Positions 17,298 to 26,355 of a stretch of 61,593 nt of DNA are shown piece after piece. Position numbers and translations under genes: made by a program. The stretch comes from Fibrobacter sp. (GTDB lineage: Bacteria; Fibrobacterota; Fibrobacteria; Fibrobacterales; Fibrobacteraceae): contig JAFZOV010000118.1 of the NCBI GenBank assembly GCA_017550445.1, positions 1-61,593 on the forward strand, written 5' to 3'. The number at the start of each line of letters is the position of its first letter. The stretch's first letter is position 1. The notes under the pieces are model-generated. The model was given only the letters and a program-made list of their open reading frames with translations. It searched no databases and was not told where the DNA came from.

Positions 17298-17325
17298 GAC
17301 GCCGGTATCAACCGGCGCCTTTTTC
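17298..17325 (+). terminator. Rho-independent terminator of the CBM48-tail gene
   Basis: GCCGGT-ATCA-ACCGGC is followed by a T run, 39 nt after the stop codon. Confidence 0.85.
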
Positions 17326-17330
17326 ATTAA

Positions 17331-17370
17331 AAAACACCTGGATTTCGTTGAAAGAAATCCAGGTGTTTTT
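17331..17370. terminator. Long perfect hairpin, terminator of the minus-strand lipoprotein gene
   Basis: A 16-bp perfect stem (AAAACACCTGGATTTC and its complement) around a 7-nt loop has A and T runs on both sides. It can end transcription from either strand and lies 22 nt after the lipoprotein stop. Confidence 0.85.
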
Positions 17371-17391
17371 CACTTGAAAGTGTTTGTTAGT

Positions 17392-18771
17392 TTATTTGGA
17401 AGCGCGCTGCAATTTGCGAGCAAGGCTACGGGCATCCTGTATAAACTGTTTCTTTTCCATCTTTGCGCCTACAGAAGCCTTCTTGGCCAATACACTGTAA
17501 ATACTGTAGGAGTCGCTTATGCAAGAGAGGTAGTTGCTTTGCAGAGTCATACATTCGTCCATCTCAGCACTCGTAGAGGCGTTTTCGCATACATATTCAT
17601 AGGCATCATACAAAGAGCTGCAGTCATCCGTTACGACATTCTTAGAAGGCGTTCCCTTGGCAAAGAGAGAATCCAGCAAGGCTTCGGCGCATTTTTCAAA
17701 ATCCCTTTCGTTGGACTTGGAATATGCGTAGGCAACCTTAAATTCGTTGCCAGCAGCATCTTCCTCTGTTTCCTTGCTGAAGAATTCACCGTATTCTGCT
17801 TTGCAGGTGCCACTGGTGACTGCACCCGCTTCAGATTCAAAAGAGCATGTCTTCTTGCCAGAAGAAATGGTCATCGACAAGGAAGCGTTATCTTCACCAT
17901 AATCGACATCGTCAATCTTGATGGAGAGGGTTTCATCCTTGTACTTGAACGAGATGCTCGTCTTGGACTGGCTAGCAAGCTCAATGTTGTAATCCTTAAG
18001 CGTAGAAATAAGATCCTTCATGTCGGCGGAGTCTTGCCTGAAAAGTCTGCTGATATCGGGAACATCGATGGAACCGCGGCGCAGATCTTCCAACAGACTG
18101 GTCATGAATCTGGAATTCGTGTAGTCATCGAATTCCGTTTCGCTTTCGATGGAATACTTAATAGACACCGTAAATGACGAACCAGATACTTTGAGGGATA
18201 TCTGCGGATTTTGGCTCATATCTTTTTCGTCAAGGCAGCTCAAGCGAGCAGCAAGAGTCGGGTTCTCTTCAAATTCGTCCCAGGATTTGATCTGGCCGGA
18301 CTCGTACATTCTCTCCGCCTCTTCCTCAGTAAGCTTGCCACCCGGGACATCGCTACAGGCGATAAAGCAAGAACTTTCCTTGTAATAGGAATTATATCGA
18401 CAATTGGTCGATTTCCAGGATCCGTCTACGTCTCCTGCCTTACCGCCCACGAACATTAGTCCATTATCGTTGCAAGAGCTGAAGCTGCTGCTGCATCCCT
18501 GGAAAAGAATCAAGGTATCGCCCTTGAAATCATATTTAAAATAGTCCTTGTCTTCTCCGAGATTGACTTCTCTCCAGTTGTAGGTATTGTTTTCGTTGAC
18601 GCACAGGTCTTCAGTCATACTGACGGTAGTCACTGCGGTCTTGTTCACCGCGTCCACAACAACCGAACCGGATTGTTCGTAGGTCAGATTACTGGAACTG
18701 CTGCTGTCGTCGCCACAGGCCAGGAACATGGCGGCAGTGCCAGCCAGCATAAGGTAGAGGGATTTATTCAT
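17392..18771 (-). CDS. Large lipoprotein of unknown function
   Basis: This 459-aa predicted lipoprotein has signal NKSLYLMLAGTAAMFLACGD with lipidated Cys19, followed by DDSSSSS. This is a common start in Fibrobacter surface lipoproteins. The body has many cysteines (about 14) spread in pairs (CSSSFSSC, CFIAC, CISD), suggesting disulfides, and a C-terminal helical part from about 360 on. No enzyme motif is recognised. The start at 18771 is preferred over an in-frame ATG 15 nt upstream because GGAG lies 9 nt before it. It ends at the long hairpin at 17331-17370. Function is unknown. Confidence 0.7.
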   Translation of the reverse strand: MNKSLYLMLAGTAAMFLACGDDSSSSSNLTYEQSGSVVVDAVNKTAVTTVSMTEDLCVNENNTYNWREVNLGEDKDYFKYDFKGDTLILFQGCSSSFSSCNDNGLMFVGGKAGDVDGSWKSTNCRYNSYYKESSCFIACSDVPGGKLTEEEAERMYESGQIKSWDEFEENPTLAARLSCLDEKDMSQNPQISLKVSGSSFTVSIKYSIESETEFDDYTNSRFMTSLLEDLRRGSIDVPDISRLFRQDSADMKDLISTLKDYNIELASQSKTSISFKYKDETLSIKIDDVDYGEDNASLSMTISSGKKTCSFESEAGAVTSGTCKAEYGEFFSKETEEDAAGNEFKVAYAYSKSNERDFEKCAEALLDSLFAKGTPSKNVVTDDCSSLYDAYEYVCENASTSAEMDECMTLQSNYLSCISDSYSIYSVLAKKASVGAKMEKKQFIQDARSLARKLQRASK

Positions 18772-18967
18772 AGTATTTATCTCCATATAAGTTATTTGGC
18801 AGCAAGATAGAATTTTTTTCTTTGTACGTAACTACAAAAACAAAAAAATGTTGCAAATATGTTACAATGTGTTGACGTTATTAGCGGCACCAAGTTTTCA
18901 CTTTGTGTAAAACATGTAGTAAAACCAGCCCGAGGACTGCTGTTTCAGACATTCATTCTCTCGACTA

Positions 18968-18995
18968 ACATTTCACATTGCCCACTTCACATTTT
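18968..18995. repeat. Heptanucleotide tandem repeat upstream of lysA
   Basis: ACATTTC, ACATTGC, CCACTTC and ACATTTT follow with a 7-nt period, ending 17 nt before the lysA ATG. Confidence 0.65.
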
Positions 18996-19012
18996 CTAAA
19001 TTTTACCCCCGT

Positions 19013-20275
19013 ATGGCAAACTATTCTATTCCCCAAGACGTTTTTGTGAAGGCTGCCGAACAGTACGGCACGCCGCTTTGGATTTACGACCGCGCAACGA
19101 TTGAAAAGTGCGTGAAGGACGTCCAGGTTTTTGACACCGTTCGCTTTGCCCAGAAGGCATGCCCGAACCTTTCCGTGGTTTCGCTCATCCGCAAGCTCGG
19201 CTGCGTTGTCGATGCAGTCTCTGCCGGCGAAATTGTGCGCGCCCTCAAGGCCGGCTTCAAGGGAGGCCAGCAAAAAGGCAAGGCTCCCGAAATTGTCTAC
19301 ACTGCAGACATCTTCGACAAAGACGCTCTTGAACTGGTGAAGAAGTACGACATCGCCGTGAATGTGGGCTCGCCGGACATGATCCAACAGCTCGCTGATT
19401 TCGGCGTCAAGTCCGAACTCACCATCCGCGTAAACCCGGGCTTTGGCCACGGCCATTCCCGCAAGACCAACACCGGTGGCGATCTTTCCAAGCACGGCAT
19501 TTGGCACGAACAGATCAAGGACTGCATCAAGATTGCACAGGCCAACGGCATGTGGATTACAGGCCTGCACATGCACATCGGTTCCGGTACGGACTTTGAA
19601 CACCTTGCACAGGTTTGCGATGCCATGGTCGACGCTAGCCGCCGCCTGGGTAGCCACTTGCGCACTATCAGTGCAGGAGGCGGTCTACCGATTCCTTACC
19701 ACGAAGAAGACAAGGGCAACCGCATCGACGTGAACGCCTACTACAAGCTGTGGGACGACGCACGCAAGCGTATTCAGCAGAGCATCGGCCACGAGGTTCA
19801 CCTTGAAGTGGAACCGGGTCGCTACCTGGTGGCCGAAAGCGGTTACCTGATGGCAGAAATCCGCGCCGTCAAGAAGCAGGGCAATAACCTGTTCTACCTG
19901 GTAGACGCTGGCTTTACCGATCTCGTGCGTCCGAGTTTCTACGGCAGCTATCACGGCATTTCCATCATCGCCCGTGACGGTCGCGAATTGAACGAGACGG
20001 TCGATGCCGTCGTTGCAGGCCCGCTCTGCGAATCCGGTGACGTGTTCACCCAGGAAGAAGGCGGCTTCGTCGTGACGCGCAAGCTCCCGAAGGCCAAGGT
20101 CGGCGACCTGCTGATTCTCCATGACGCCGGTGCCTACGGTGCCGCCATGAGCAGCAACTACAATAGCCGCCGCTACGCCGCCGAGACCATGTACACGAAC
20201 GGCGAACTGAAGGTGGTGCGCGAACGCCAGACGTTCGAACAGCTTATGCAGAACGATAGAATTATCGATTTCTAA
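19013..20275 (+). CDS. lysA: Diaminopimelate decarboxylase
   Basis: This 420-aa PLP enzyme decarboxylates meso-diaminopimelate to lysine, the last step of lysine synthesis. It is an alanine-racemase-fold type III PLP enzyme. The PLP lysine is K48 in RFAQKACPN. The family signature GLHMHIGSGTDF is near 185, GGGLPIPYH near 223, EPGRYLVAESG near 270, and the C-terminal GPLCESGDVF provides the active-site cysteine of the neighbouring subunit. The QKACPN form differs from the usual YAxKAN, as seen in divergent LysA groups. No clear Shine-Dalgarno precedes the ATG; a 7-nt repeat does. It is followed by an intrinsic terminator. Confidence 0.9.
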   Translation: MANYSIPQDVFVKAAEQYGTPLWIYDRATIEKCVKDVQVFDTVRFAQKACPNLSVVSLIRKLGCVVDAVSAGEIVRALKAGFKGGQQKGKAPEIVYTADIFDKDALELVKKYDIAVNVGSPDMIQQLADFGVKSELTIRVNPGFGHGHSRKTNTGGDLSKHGIWHEQIKDCIKIAQANGMWITGLHMHIGSGTDFEHLAQVCDAMVDASRRLGSHLRTISAGGGLPIPYHEEDKGNRIDVNAYYKLWDDARKRIQQSIGHEVHLEVEPGRYLVAESGYLMAEIRAVKKQGNNLFYLVDAGFTDLVRPSFYGSYHGISIIARDGRELNETVDAVVAGPLCESGDVFTQEEGGFVVTRKLPKAKVGDLLILHDAGAYGAAMSSNYNSRRYAAETMYTNGELKVVRERQTFEQLMQNDRIIDF

Positions 20276-20303
20276 TTCAATCATAAAGCTTATTATTGTT
20301 TTA

Positions 20304-20332
20304 AAACCGACGGATTCTCTCCGTCGGTTTTT
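20304..20332 (+). terminator. Rho-independent terminator of lysA
   Basis: AAACCGACGGA pairs with TCCGTCGGTTT around a short loop and ends in a T run, 28 nt after the lysA stop. Confidence 0.9.
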
Positions 20333-20335
20333 ATT

Positions 20336-20348
20336 TAAATTTGCAGGC
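20336..20348 (+). promoter_or_regulatory. -10 box placed for a leaderless FISUC-gene transcript
   Basis: TAAATT at 20336-20341 is followed by 7 nt and the ATG at 20349; it lies right after the lysA terminator. Confidence 0.5.
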
Positions 20349-21683
20349 ATGAAAAACGTTGTTTTAAAAGTCTTATTTTGCCTAATGCCTTTTGTCTTTG
20401 CGGCCTGTGGCAATGATTCTAGCGAATCATCCCCCAGCAATGCCGGAGCCAACCAGGGTGAAGAAATAGATAATACACGAGCAAAACAATGCAATGTTGA
20501 CGGAGTAAACAACTGCGTATACGGCACCCTCGAAGATGCCCGCGACGGAAAGGTCTATAGAACCATCACCATCGGGAACCAGGAATGGATGGCGGAGAAC
20601 TTGAATTTTGCCACCCATAACAGTTTTTGCATCCAGAAGGATGACTGCAAAGAAAATGGCCGACTCTATTCTTTCGGCACCGTTTACGACACCAGTTCAA
20701 CCCATTGCGTATACGAAAAACTTTGCGATGTCGAGACCCCCATTCAGGGCGTATGTCCTTCGGGCTGGCACGTTCCTTCAGTAAGCGAGTGGTATAATCT
20801 TTTCCGCGCAGCAGGCGGCAAAAAAGGCATAAGGTTCCTTTTTAAGGATAACGCCTGGGGAAATGATTTTTCTTATCACGACGCTTATGGCTTTGGCCTG
20901 GCCCCATCTCCCAAGCAAGATTTCCAATCCCGGGACCAGTTTTTGTTGCTCGCATACGATTACAATCCGTCGCCCGGTTATGAAGATATGCTAGGCTATT
21001 ACGCTATCGATAAAGAATCTATGGGGCATTACGTTGGCGGCTATGACTACTTTATTCCGTTGGGATTCAGTGTACGCTGTCTGCGGAACAAGGAAGGCGA
21101 AACCGGAACAACCAGCCAGATGGTAGCCGAAACTGAAACACGCACCAAGGCATGGGACTACTTGAATCCGACAATTGAATACGGAACTCTTGAAGATTCC
21201 CGCGATGGCCAGACTTACAAGACGGTTGTTATCGGTGAAAACACGTGGATGGCCCAGAACCTGAACTACAACACCGGCGACGGGCAGAGTTCCTGTTTTA
21301 ACGATGAAGACTCGTCCTGCGAAAAGTTCGGCCGTCTCTACACCAAGGGTGCCGCTCAGGCGGCGGGTTTGTGCCCTAGCGGTTGGCATCTCCCCGATTA
21401 TAAGGAATGGGGTGCGTTGACAACCTTGACCCGCATCAACAATAAAGAACAGCCCGAACGACTCTTTGCGAAGGATGCTTGGTATAAGCTTTATCCGGAT
21501 TCCATCGAAACGAGCGACGAATTCGGATTTTCCATGCTCCCGGCCACCAATCTTTATACCATGGCGATTTTTGCCGAAATGGATGGCTACAACCATATGT
21601 TCTTCACTCACGACGGTAACATTAATGGTTTTGGAACCGATACCCTTGTTTCCGTCCGCTGCGTGATGGATGTAGAAAATTAG
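20349..21683 (+). CDS. Lipoprotein with two Fibrobacter major paralogous (TIGR02145) domains
   Basis: This 444-aa lipoprotein (lipobox FVFAAC, Cys20) carries two copies of the F. succinogenes major paralogous domain. Domain 1 is at about 57-247 and domain 2 at about 277-442. Both show the family marks in order: GTLEDxRDG-x-Y-x-T, IGxxxWMAxNLN, a C-x5-C-x2-GRLY segment, CPSGWHxPxxxEW, and a C-terminal SVRC. The family is abundant in Fibrobacter and is thought to act at the cell surface, but its function is not established. A -10-like TAAATT sits 7 nt before the ATG. Confidence 0.88.
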   Translation: MKNVVLKVLFCLMPFVFAACGNDSSESSPSNAGANQGEEIDNTRAKQCNVDGVNNCVYGTLEDARDGKVYRTITIGNQEWMAENLNFATHNSFCIQKDDCKENGRLYSFGTVYDTSSTHCVYEKLCDVETPIQGVCPSGWHVPSVSEWYNLFRAAGGKKGIRFLFKDNAWGNDFSYHDAYGFGLAPSPKQDFQSRDQFLLLAYDYNPSPGYEDMLGYYAIDKESMGHYVGGYDYFIPLGFSVRCLRNKEGETGTTSQMVAETETRTKAWDYLNPTIEYGTLEDSRDGQTYKTVVIGENTWMAQNLNYNTGDGQSSCFNDEDSSCEKFGRLYTKGAAQAAGLCPSGWHLPDYKEWGALTTLTRINNKEQPERLFAKDAWYKLYPDSIETSDEFGFSMLPATNLYTMAIFAEMDGYNHMFFTHDGNINGFGTDTLVSVRCVMDVEN

Positions 21684-21781
21684 GCAAACCCCTTTTAGAA
21701 GACTATTGTAAGTTGAAACTGCGGTAGATTCTATCTATATTTGTGTTACCAAAAATTAAACCCCCAAATCAAGGCGCAAAT

Positions 21782-22948
21782 ATGTCAGATCGTTTTATCG
21801 TGACCGGCAACTTCACCGACGACCCGTTTGCCATCGACATGGCACAGTACATCGGTCTTCGTGAAGATATCTCCGACGTGGTCTCTTTGAAGACCTTCGC
21901 TAACTCCGAATTCTGCCCCCGCTACATGTTGGACGTGGATGACATGGAGCGTATTGGCCGTCGCTTGGAAGGCAAGATTGTCTTGATTTGCTCGGTCTCG
22001 AACCACGAACGCAGCCGTAACGACTACGCCATGCGTAACTGCATTCTGGCCCGCGCCGCTAAGGATAACGGTGCCGAACAGGTGGTGCTTGTGGAACCCG
22101 ATTTGTTCTACAGTGCCCAGGACCGCGGCCCGCACCGTATCGGTGAACTCGAAAAGGACCGCCCGGATATTGACCTCAAGAAGTTCGATGGCCAGGCCTT
22201 CACGAGCCTTCTTTACGCCGAACTCCTCAAGAAGTCCGGTGTCGATGCCGTGGTGACAGTCCACAACCACAGCATCAAGGTGCAGAACCTGTTCAACGAC
22301 ATTTTCGAAGGTCACTTCCACAACCTGATTCCGACTGACGTTTACGCTCACTACATCAAGAGCAGCAACTTTGTGCAGACCGGTAAGGACGGCAACAACC
22401 TCGTGATCGTCTCTCCGGACAAGGGCGCACGCCCGTTCATGAACGCCGTTTACGATGCCCTGCAGCTCCCCGAATGCAAGCGCGTGGTGATGGACAAGGT
22501 GCGTACCGGCGAACGCGAAATCAGCATGACTTTCAACCCGGAACTTTCCGACATCAGCATCGAAGAAATCGAAGGCAAGGACGTAATCGTGTTCGACGAC
22601 ATGGTGCGTACCGGTACGACGATTGTGCAGTGCTGCGAACACATCAAGAAGGGTAACCCGAACCGCGTGTGCTTCGGCGTGACTCACTTCCACACCAGTG
22701 CCGAAGCTCGCGAAAAGCTCAACAGCCCGGCTATCGACGAAATTCTCACGACCTCTACGCTCCCGGATATCATGAACCGTGACTGCCAGGGTCGCTTGCG
22801 CAAGAAGCTCACCGTGCTCAAGCTCGGTAAGTGGATTGCTCGCCACGTGATGCAGATGTACGGCATGGACGACGGCCGTTTCGAAAAGGACTTCTACAAG
22901 ATCGATATGTCCTCGAAGAACCCGCGTTGGCCGCCTCAGTTCTTTTAG
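21782..22948 (+). CDS. prs: Ribose-phosphate pyrophosphokinase, divergent long form
   Basis: This 388-aa enzyme makes PRPP from ribose 5-phosphate and ATP for nucleotide, histidine and tryptophan synthesis. The type I phosphoribosyltransferase-like PRPP loop is intact (VIVFDDMVRTGTTI, about residue 270-283). The N-terminal half carries SRNDYAMRNCILARAA and VLVEPDLFYSAQDRGPHR, the counterpart of the canonical YFGYARQDR flexible loop. It is about 70 residues longer and clearly divergent from the usual 310-320-aa bacterial PRPP synthases. The start at 21782 is chosen because the protein-like sequence begins there; an in-frame ATG lies 39 nt upstream. TATATT about 40 nt upstream could be the promoter. 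An intrinsic terminator follows. Confidence 0.85.
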   Translation: MSDRFIVTGNFTDDPFAIDMAQYIGLREDISDVVSLKTFANSEFCPRYMLDVDDMERIGRRLEGKIVLICSVSNHERSRNDYAMRNCILARAAKDNGAEQVVLVEPDLFYSAQDRGPHRIGELEKDRPDIDLKKFDGQAFTSLLYAELLKKSGVDAVVTVHNHSIKVQNLFNDIFEGHFHNLIPTDVYAHYIKSSNFVQTGKDGNNLVIVSPDKGARPFMNAVYDALQLPECKRVVMDKVRTGEREISMTFNPELSDISIEEIEGKDVIVFDDMVRTGTTIVQCCEHIKKGNPNRVCFGVTHFHTSAEAREKLNSPAIDEILTTSTLPDIMNRDCQGRLRKKLTVLKLGKWIARHVMQMYGMDDGRFEKDFYKIDMSSKNPRWPPQFF

Positions 22949-22980
22949 TTTGTAAATAGATTCATACAAACAACGTTTAA

Positions 22981-23018
22981 GCCCCTAAATGAGTCCTCAT
23001 TTGGGGGTTTATTTTTGC
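22981..23018 (+). terminator. Rho-independent terminator of prs
   Basis: CCCCTAAATGAG pairs with CTCATTTGGGG with one bulge-like mismatch, followed by a T-rich tract. Confidence 0.85.
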
Positions 23019-23121
23019 GCAATCTCACACTTGTCAAGATTTTTTTCGAAAAAAATGTCCACATTTAAAAATTTTAATCTATTTTGTCGACACACTTTTA
23101 TTTAACCAAGGAGTAAACAAA

Positions 23122-23841
23122 ATGTTCTCTAAAAAGATTCTTTTTCCCATGGCCGCTATTGCAATGGCTTCTTTCGTTGCTTGCGGCGACGATAGTTCCT
23201 CTGGTGCATCGGATTCCAACGTAGCTCCGGCCAGCATTCCGACCTTCATGGACATCGACAAGTATGAATGTTCCGCAACAGTGAACAAGTGCGCCAAGAT
23301 TTACATTGAAGACAAGAATGACACGATGCAGTGCGATGGCGTGAATGCATGGAGATCCCTGATTACCGGTCCTCTCGCCGCTTGCGAAAATGCTGCTCCG
23401 GCCGGTGAAGAACCTGCCGCCGGTGAAGAACCGGGCGCTGGCGAAGGCCCTGCTGCCGCTGAAGAACCGGGCGCCGCCGAACAACCTGCTGGTCCGGGTG
23501 CTGCTGAAGAACCCGCCGGCCCGGGCGCCGCTGAAGAACCCGCCGGCCCGGGTGCCGCTGAAGAACCTGCCGGCCCGGGTGCTGCCGAAGAACCTGCCGG
23601 TCCGGGCGCTGGCCCTGTTGCTGGCGGCGACAAGGTTTACTGCTCAAAGGAAAGCTCATGTGTAGAAGGCCCTGCAGCTCTTGCATCCGAATGCAAGGCA
23701 GAAGAAGGCGAAACTCTCGTGGAATCCTGCCCCGCTGGCGGCTATGCATGCGAAATTGCTGAACAGGGTATTACGATGTACTTCTATGGAGAAGGTGCAG
23801 AAGAATCCTGCACATTTATCAAGACCATTTATAGCATGTAA
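23122..23841 (+). CDS. Lipoprotein with A/E/P/G nonapeptide repeats
   Basis: This 239-aa lipoprotein (lipobox SFVAC, Cys21, then GDDSSSG) has a cysteine-containing N-terminal part (about 45-90) and a low-complexity linker at about 92-173 of E-E-P-A-A/G-G residues. The linker includes five 27-nt units encoding E-E-P-A-G-P-G-A-A. A cysteine-rich C-terminal part (about 176-239) follows, with CSKESSCVEGPAALASEC. The linker probably spaces two small disulfide-bonded domains on the cell surface. AAGGAG is upstream of the ATG. No enzymatic motif is recognised; function is unknown. It ends at a bidirectional terminator facing the AspT-type gene. Confidence 0.75.
   Translation: MFSKKILFPMAAIAMASFVACGDDSSSGASDSNVAPASIPTFMDIDKYECSATVNKCAKIYIEDKNDTMQCDGVNAWRSLITGPLAACENAAPAGEEPAAGEEPGAGEGPAAAEEPGAAEQPAGPGAAEEPAGPGAAEEPAGPGAAEEPAGPGAAEEPAGPGAGPVAGGDKVYCSKESSCVEGPAALASECKAEEGETLVESCPAGGYACEIAEQGITMYFYGEGAEESCTFIKTIYSM
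23479..23613 (+). repeat. 27-nt in-frame minisatellite, five units
   Basis: Five units of 27 nt encode the nonapeptide E-E-P-A-G-P-G-A-A with mainly third-position differences. Copy number may vary between strains. Confidence 0.85.
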
Positions 23842-23870
23842 TTTTACCTGAGCTCACAAGCGTATATGGA

Positions 23871-23898
23871 AAACGACCCTCCGCAAGGAGGGTCGTTT
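23871..23898. terminator. Bidirectional terminator
   Basis: AAACGACCCTCC pairs with GGAGGGTCGTTT around GCAA between convergent genes. Confidence 0.85.
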
Positions 23899-23946
23899 AG
23901 TGTTCGAGGGAGTACAAAACAGTTTTTAAAGACCGTTCGGCTCTAT

Positions 23947-25629
23947 TTACATCGCTTGCAGTAGCAGTATCGCGAGCACCTGGCCGCTCAAGATGCGCAG
24001 CAGCATGGTGAGCGGATAGACCGAGGCATATCCGATGTTGACCGCTTCGCTGTTGGCCTGGCCATTAGCAAAGGCGAGTGCCGGCGGGTCGGTGGTGGCG
24101 CCTGCAAGCACGCCGCAGAGCGAAAGGTAATTTACCTTAAAGACCAAATGTCCTACCACAGCAACAATCGCTATCGGAATAAAGGTGATGAGCGCCGCCA
24201 ACGCCATATAGTGGAGACCGTCTCCGTTCAAAAGAACATCGAAAAACTTGATTCCAGCATTTAGGCCCACGCAGCTCAGGAAGAGCGTAAGTCCGAATTC
24301 GCGGAGCATCAGGTTTGCGCTATTGGCCATAAAGAAATTCAGCGGACCAATCTTGCGTTTTCTGCTAAGCACGATAGCTACAATGAGGGGGCCGCCGGCG
24401 AGACCCAGCTTAAGCGGGGTCGGCATCCCTGGGAGTGCAATAGGAATGCTGCCCACAATGACTCCCAGGAAGATGCCCAGGAACGCGGGCAATATTTCTG
24501 GATGATCCAGTGCTGTTAAAGAATTGCCCAGTTCCTTCGCCGCGGCCTCGATACCTTCTGCAGTACCGACGACGCGGAGTTTATCAGCAAACTTGATTCG
24601 CAAATCGAGGCGGCCCGTAAATTTGAATCCGCTGCGTACCACCCGGCTGATGTTCACGCCGTAGCGTTCCGCAAGGGCCAAGGAACCGATGGTGCGGCCC
24701 AGAATTTTCTTGTTGGTCACCAAGATCGTCTTGACGACAATCTTTTTATCAGCATCGCCCGTTTCTTGCGTAATGGGCTTTTCAAGCCTATGGCCAATTA
24801 TTTTTTCCATGGCAGCAACGGCTTCGGGCATGCCCACAATATGTACTTTGTCGCCCTGTTCAATCACCGTTTGGCCGTTCGGAGTATAGATATTTCCGCC
24901 CCGCATCAAGCGCGTAATCACCACACCGCTTTCGATCAAGTCCGGAATGTCCTTCAACATGATTCCGTACAAGTTCTGATTTTCTACCGTAAGGCTGCAA
25001 GATTCGATTTCCTTGCTGTGAGCTGCGATTTCTGCGGAATAATTTTCAGCGGCCTCGTTCGGGTCTTGCCTAAAGATGATTCGCGTAAGGATCATTACCA
25101 GAATGATTCCGATAACGCCAAACGGATATGCAACAGCGTACCCGATACCCGTCAAAGATGTGTCCACCCCGGCCGCGGCAAAGGCTGAGTTAGCGGCTCC
25201 TAGGGAGGGCGTATTTGTGACAGCGCCACAAAGCATCCCAATGAGCACGGGTACGTTGTTATGCATATCAGTAAAAAAGTAAAGGCATAAAGTAACTACA
25301 ACACCGAGCAACACCACGCTTGTCGAAAGAACATTCAGCACAAGTCCATGGCGACGAATCGAATCGATAAATCCGGGTCCCACTTGCATACCGATGGTGT
25401 ACACGAACAAAATCAATCCGAATTCCTGGATAAAATGGAGCACGTTAGGTTCCACGCGAAGCCCGAAATGTCCCAGGGCAATGCCCACAAAGAGCGCGCC
25501 CGCGCTTCCCAGGCCAATGCCCTTGACCTTGATTTTTCCGATCATCAGGCCGAGCGCCGCCGTAATGGCAATCGCCAAGACCTGTTGGCCCACCGAGGAT
25601 TTAGTGAATAAGTCTACTAGCCAAGTCAT
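23947..25629 (-). CDS. AspT/YidE-family transporter with two RCK_C domains
   Basis: This 560-aa inner-membrane protein has two membrane halves of five to six helices, each the AspT/YidE/YbjL duplication domain (about 10-190 and 385-558). They flank two soluble RCK_C (TrkA-C) domains at about 205-290 and 300-380 (GNIYTPNGQTVIEQGDKVHIVG is typical). The repeated GA(V/T)T(N/D)(T/P)P segment, seen as CGAVTNTPSLGA and AGATTDPPALAFA, marks the two halves. Characterised relatives exchange aspartate for alanine, or succinate in some bacteria. A role in dicarboxylate export would suit a succinate-producing Fibrobacter, but this is inference. GGAGG precedes the ATG. Confidence 0.85.
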   Translation of the reverse strand: MTWLVDLFTKSSVGQQVLAIAITAALGLMIGKIKVKGIGLGSAGALFVGIALGHFGLRVEPNVLHFIQEFGLILFVYTIGMQVGPGFIDSIRRHGLVLNVLSTSVVLLGVVVTLCLYFFTDMHNNVPVLIGMLCGAVTNTPSLGAANSAFAAAGVDTSLTGIGYAVAYPFGVIGIILVMILTRIIFRQDPNEAAENYSAEIAAHSKEIESCSLTVENQNLYGIMLKDIPDLIESGVVITRLMRGGNIYTPNGQTVIEQGDKVHIVGMPEAVAAMEKIIGHRLEKPITQETGDADKKIVVKTILVTNKKILGRTIGSLALAERYGVNISRVVRSGFKFTGRLDLRIKFADKLRVVGTAEGIEAAAKELGNSLTALDHPEILPAFLGIFLGVIVGSIPIALPGMPTPLKLGLAGGPLIVAIVLSRKRKIGPLNFFMANSANLMLREFGLTLFLSCVGLNAGIKFFDVLLNGDGLHYMALAALITFIPIAIVAVVGHLVFKVNYLSLCGVLAGATTDPPALAFANGQANSEAVNIGYASVYPLTMLLRILSGQVLAILLLQAM

Positions 25630-25650
25630 TTTATCCCTCCGTCTTTAAAT

Positions 25651-26199
25651 TTACTCTTTTACGCAACGGACAGAGGCAAAAATATTCTTATTAAAGTGCT
25701 CGTAAGTAATGGTGGAATCGGTGGCGCGAACCAAATAGGCCCTGGAATTGTCATAGCTGTCGCTAGTCCAAAAACTGGCGCTTTCGTTTTTGTCGGCAAA
25801 CTTTCCGTCATAGTAGCGGAAACCTGCAAACTGCATTTTAAAGGAGTCGCTTTCCTTAAGAGCCGCAGTAGACGTATTCCCGAAAGCATTTTTAAAATCC
25901 TGTCGGGTCGGAATGGTCCAGCCCTTGGGGCAAAGGCCTGTTGTCGCCGCACTCCAAGTGTATAGGCGGCCCATGACTTCGCAGTTCACGTGATCGTTTC
26001 CGTAGCAGACACTGGAATCGGGAATGTACACGGCCATGTTTTCTGCCATCCAGATTTTTCCGCCGAGATTGGAAGTTTTGTAAGTCTTTTCAGAGCACGA
26101 AAGCGTATTTGCAGAGGAATCGTAATTGCAGGTATTTGCCTGTTCGCAAGCGGTAAGGGTCAAGATGGTGACAGCGGCAATTGCAATGATCTTTTTCAT
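25651..26199 (-). CDS. Short lipoprotein with one TIGR02145 (FISUC) domain
   Basis: This 182-aa lipoprotein (lipobox LTLTAC, Cys18) has one F. succinogenes major paralogous domain: YKTSNLGGKIWMAENM, CEVMGRLYTWSAA, GLCPKGWTIPTRQDF, an ASFWTS segment and the terminal SVRCVKE. It lies immediately upstream of the AspT-type transporter on the same strand (21 nt apart) and may be cotranscribed with it. It is divergent from the LysR gene, whose product could control it. AAGGAG precedes the ATG. Confidence 0.85.
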   Translation of the reverse strand: MKKIIAIAAVTILTLTACEQANTCNYDSSANTLSCSEKTYKTSNLGGKIWMAENMAVYIPDSSVCYGNDHVNCEVMGRLYTWSAATTGLCPKGWTIPTRQDFKNAFGNTSTAALKESDSFKMQFAGFRYYDGKFADKNESASFWTSDSYDNSRAYLVRATDSTITYEHFNKNIFASVRCVKE

Positions 26200-26293
26200 A
26201 AATGCTCCTTTTTTTGCAATTCAATATTCCGAACTTGATTCAGACTTTTCTGTTTTCGTGGGCAAAATTAGAACTCTCGATTTATATTGTCTA

Positions 26294-26347
26294 ATAGATT
26301 ATTTATATTTAAATCATCAATTATTTTGATAGATTAAATTAGATAAG
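26294..26347. promoter_or_regulatory. Repeated ATAGATTA sites in the LysR divergent region
   Basis: ATAGATTA occurs at 26294 and 26329, 35 nt apart, and TTAGATAAG follows at 26339. The sites sit just before the LysR-type ATG and are candidates for its autoregulatory binding sites. Confidence 0.35.
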
Positions 26348-26355
26348 AAAATTGT

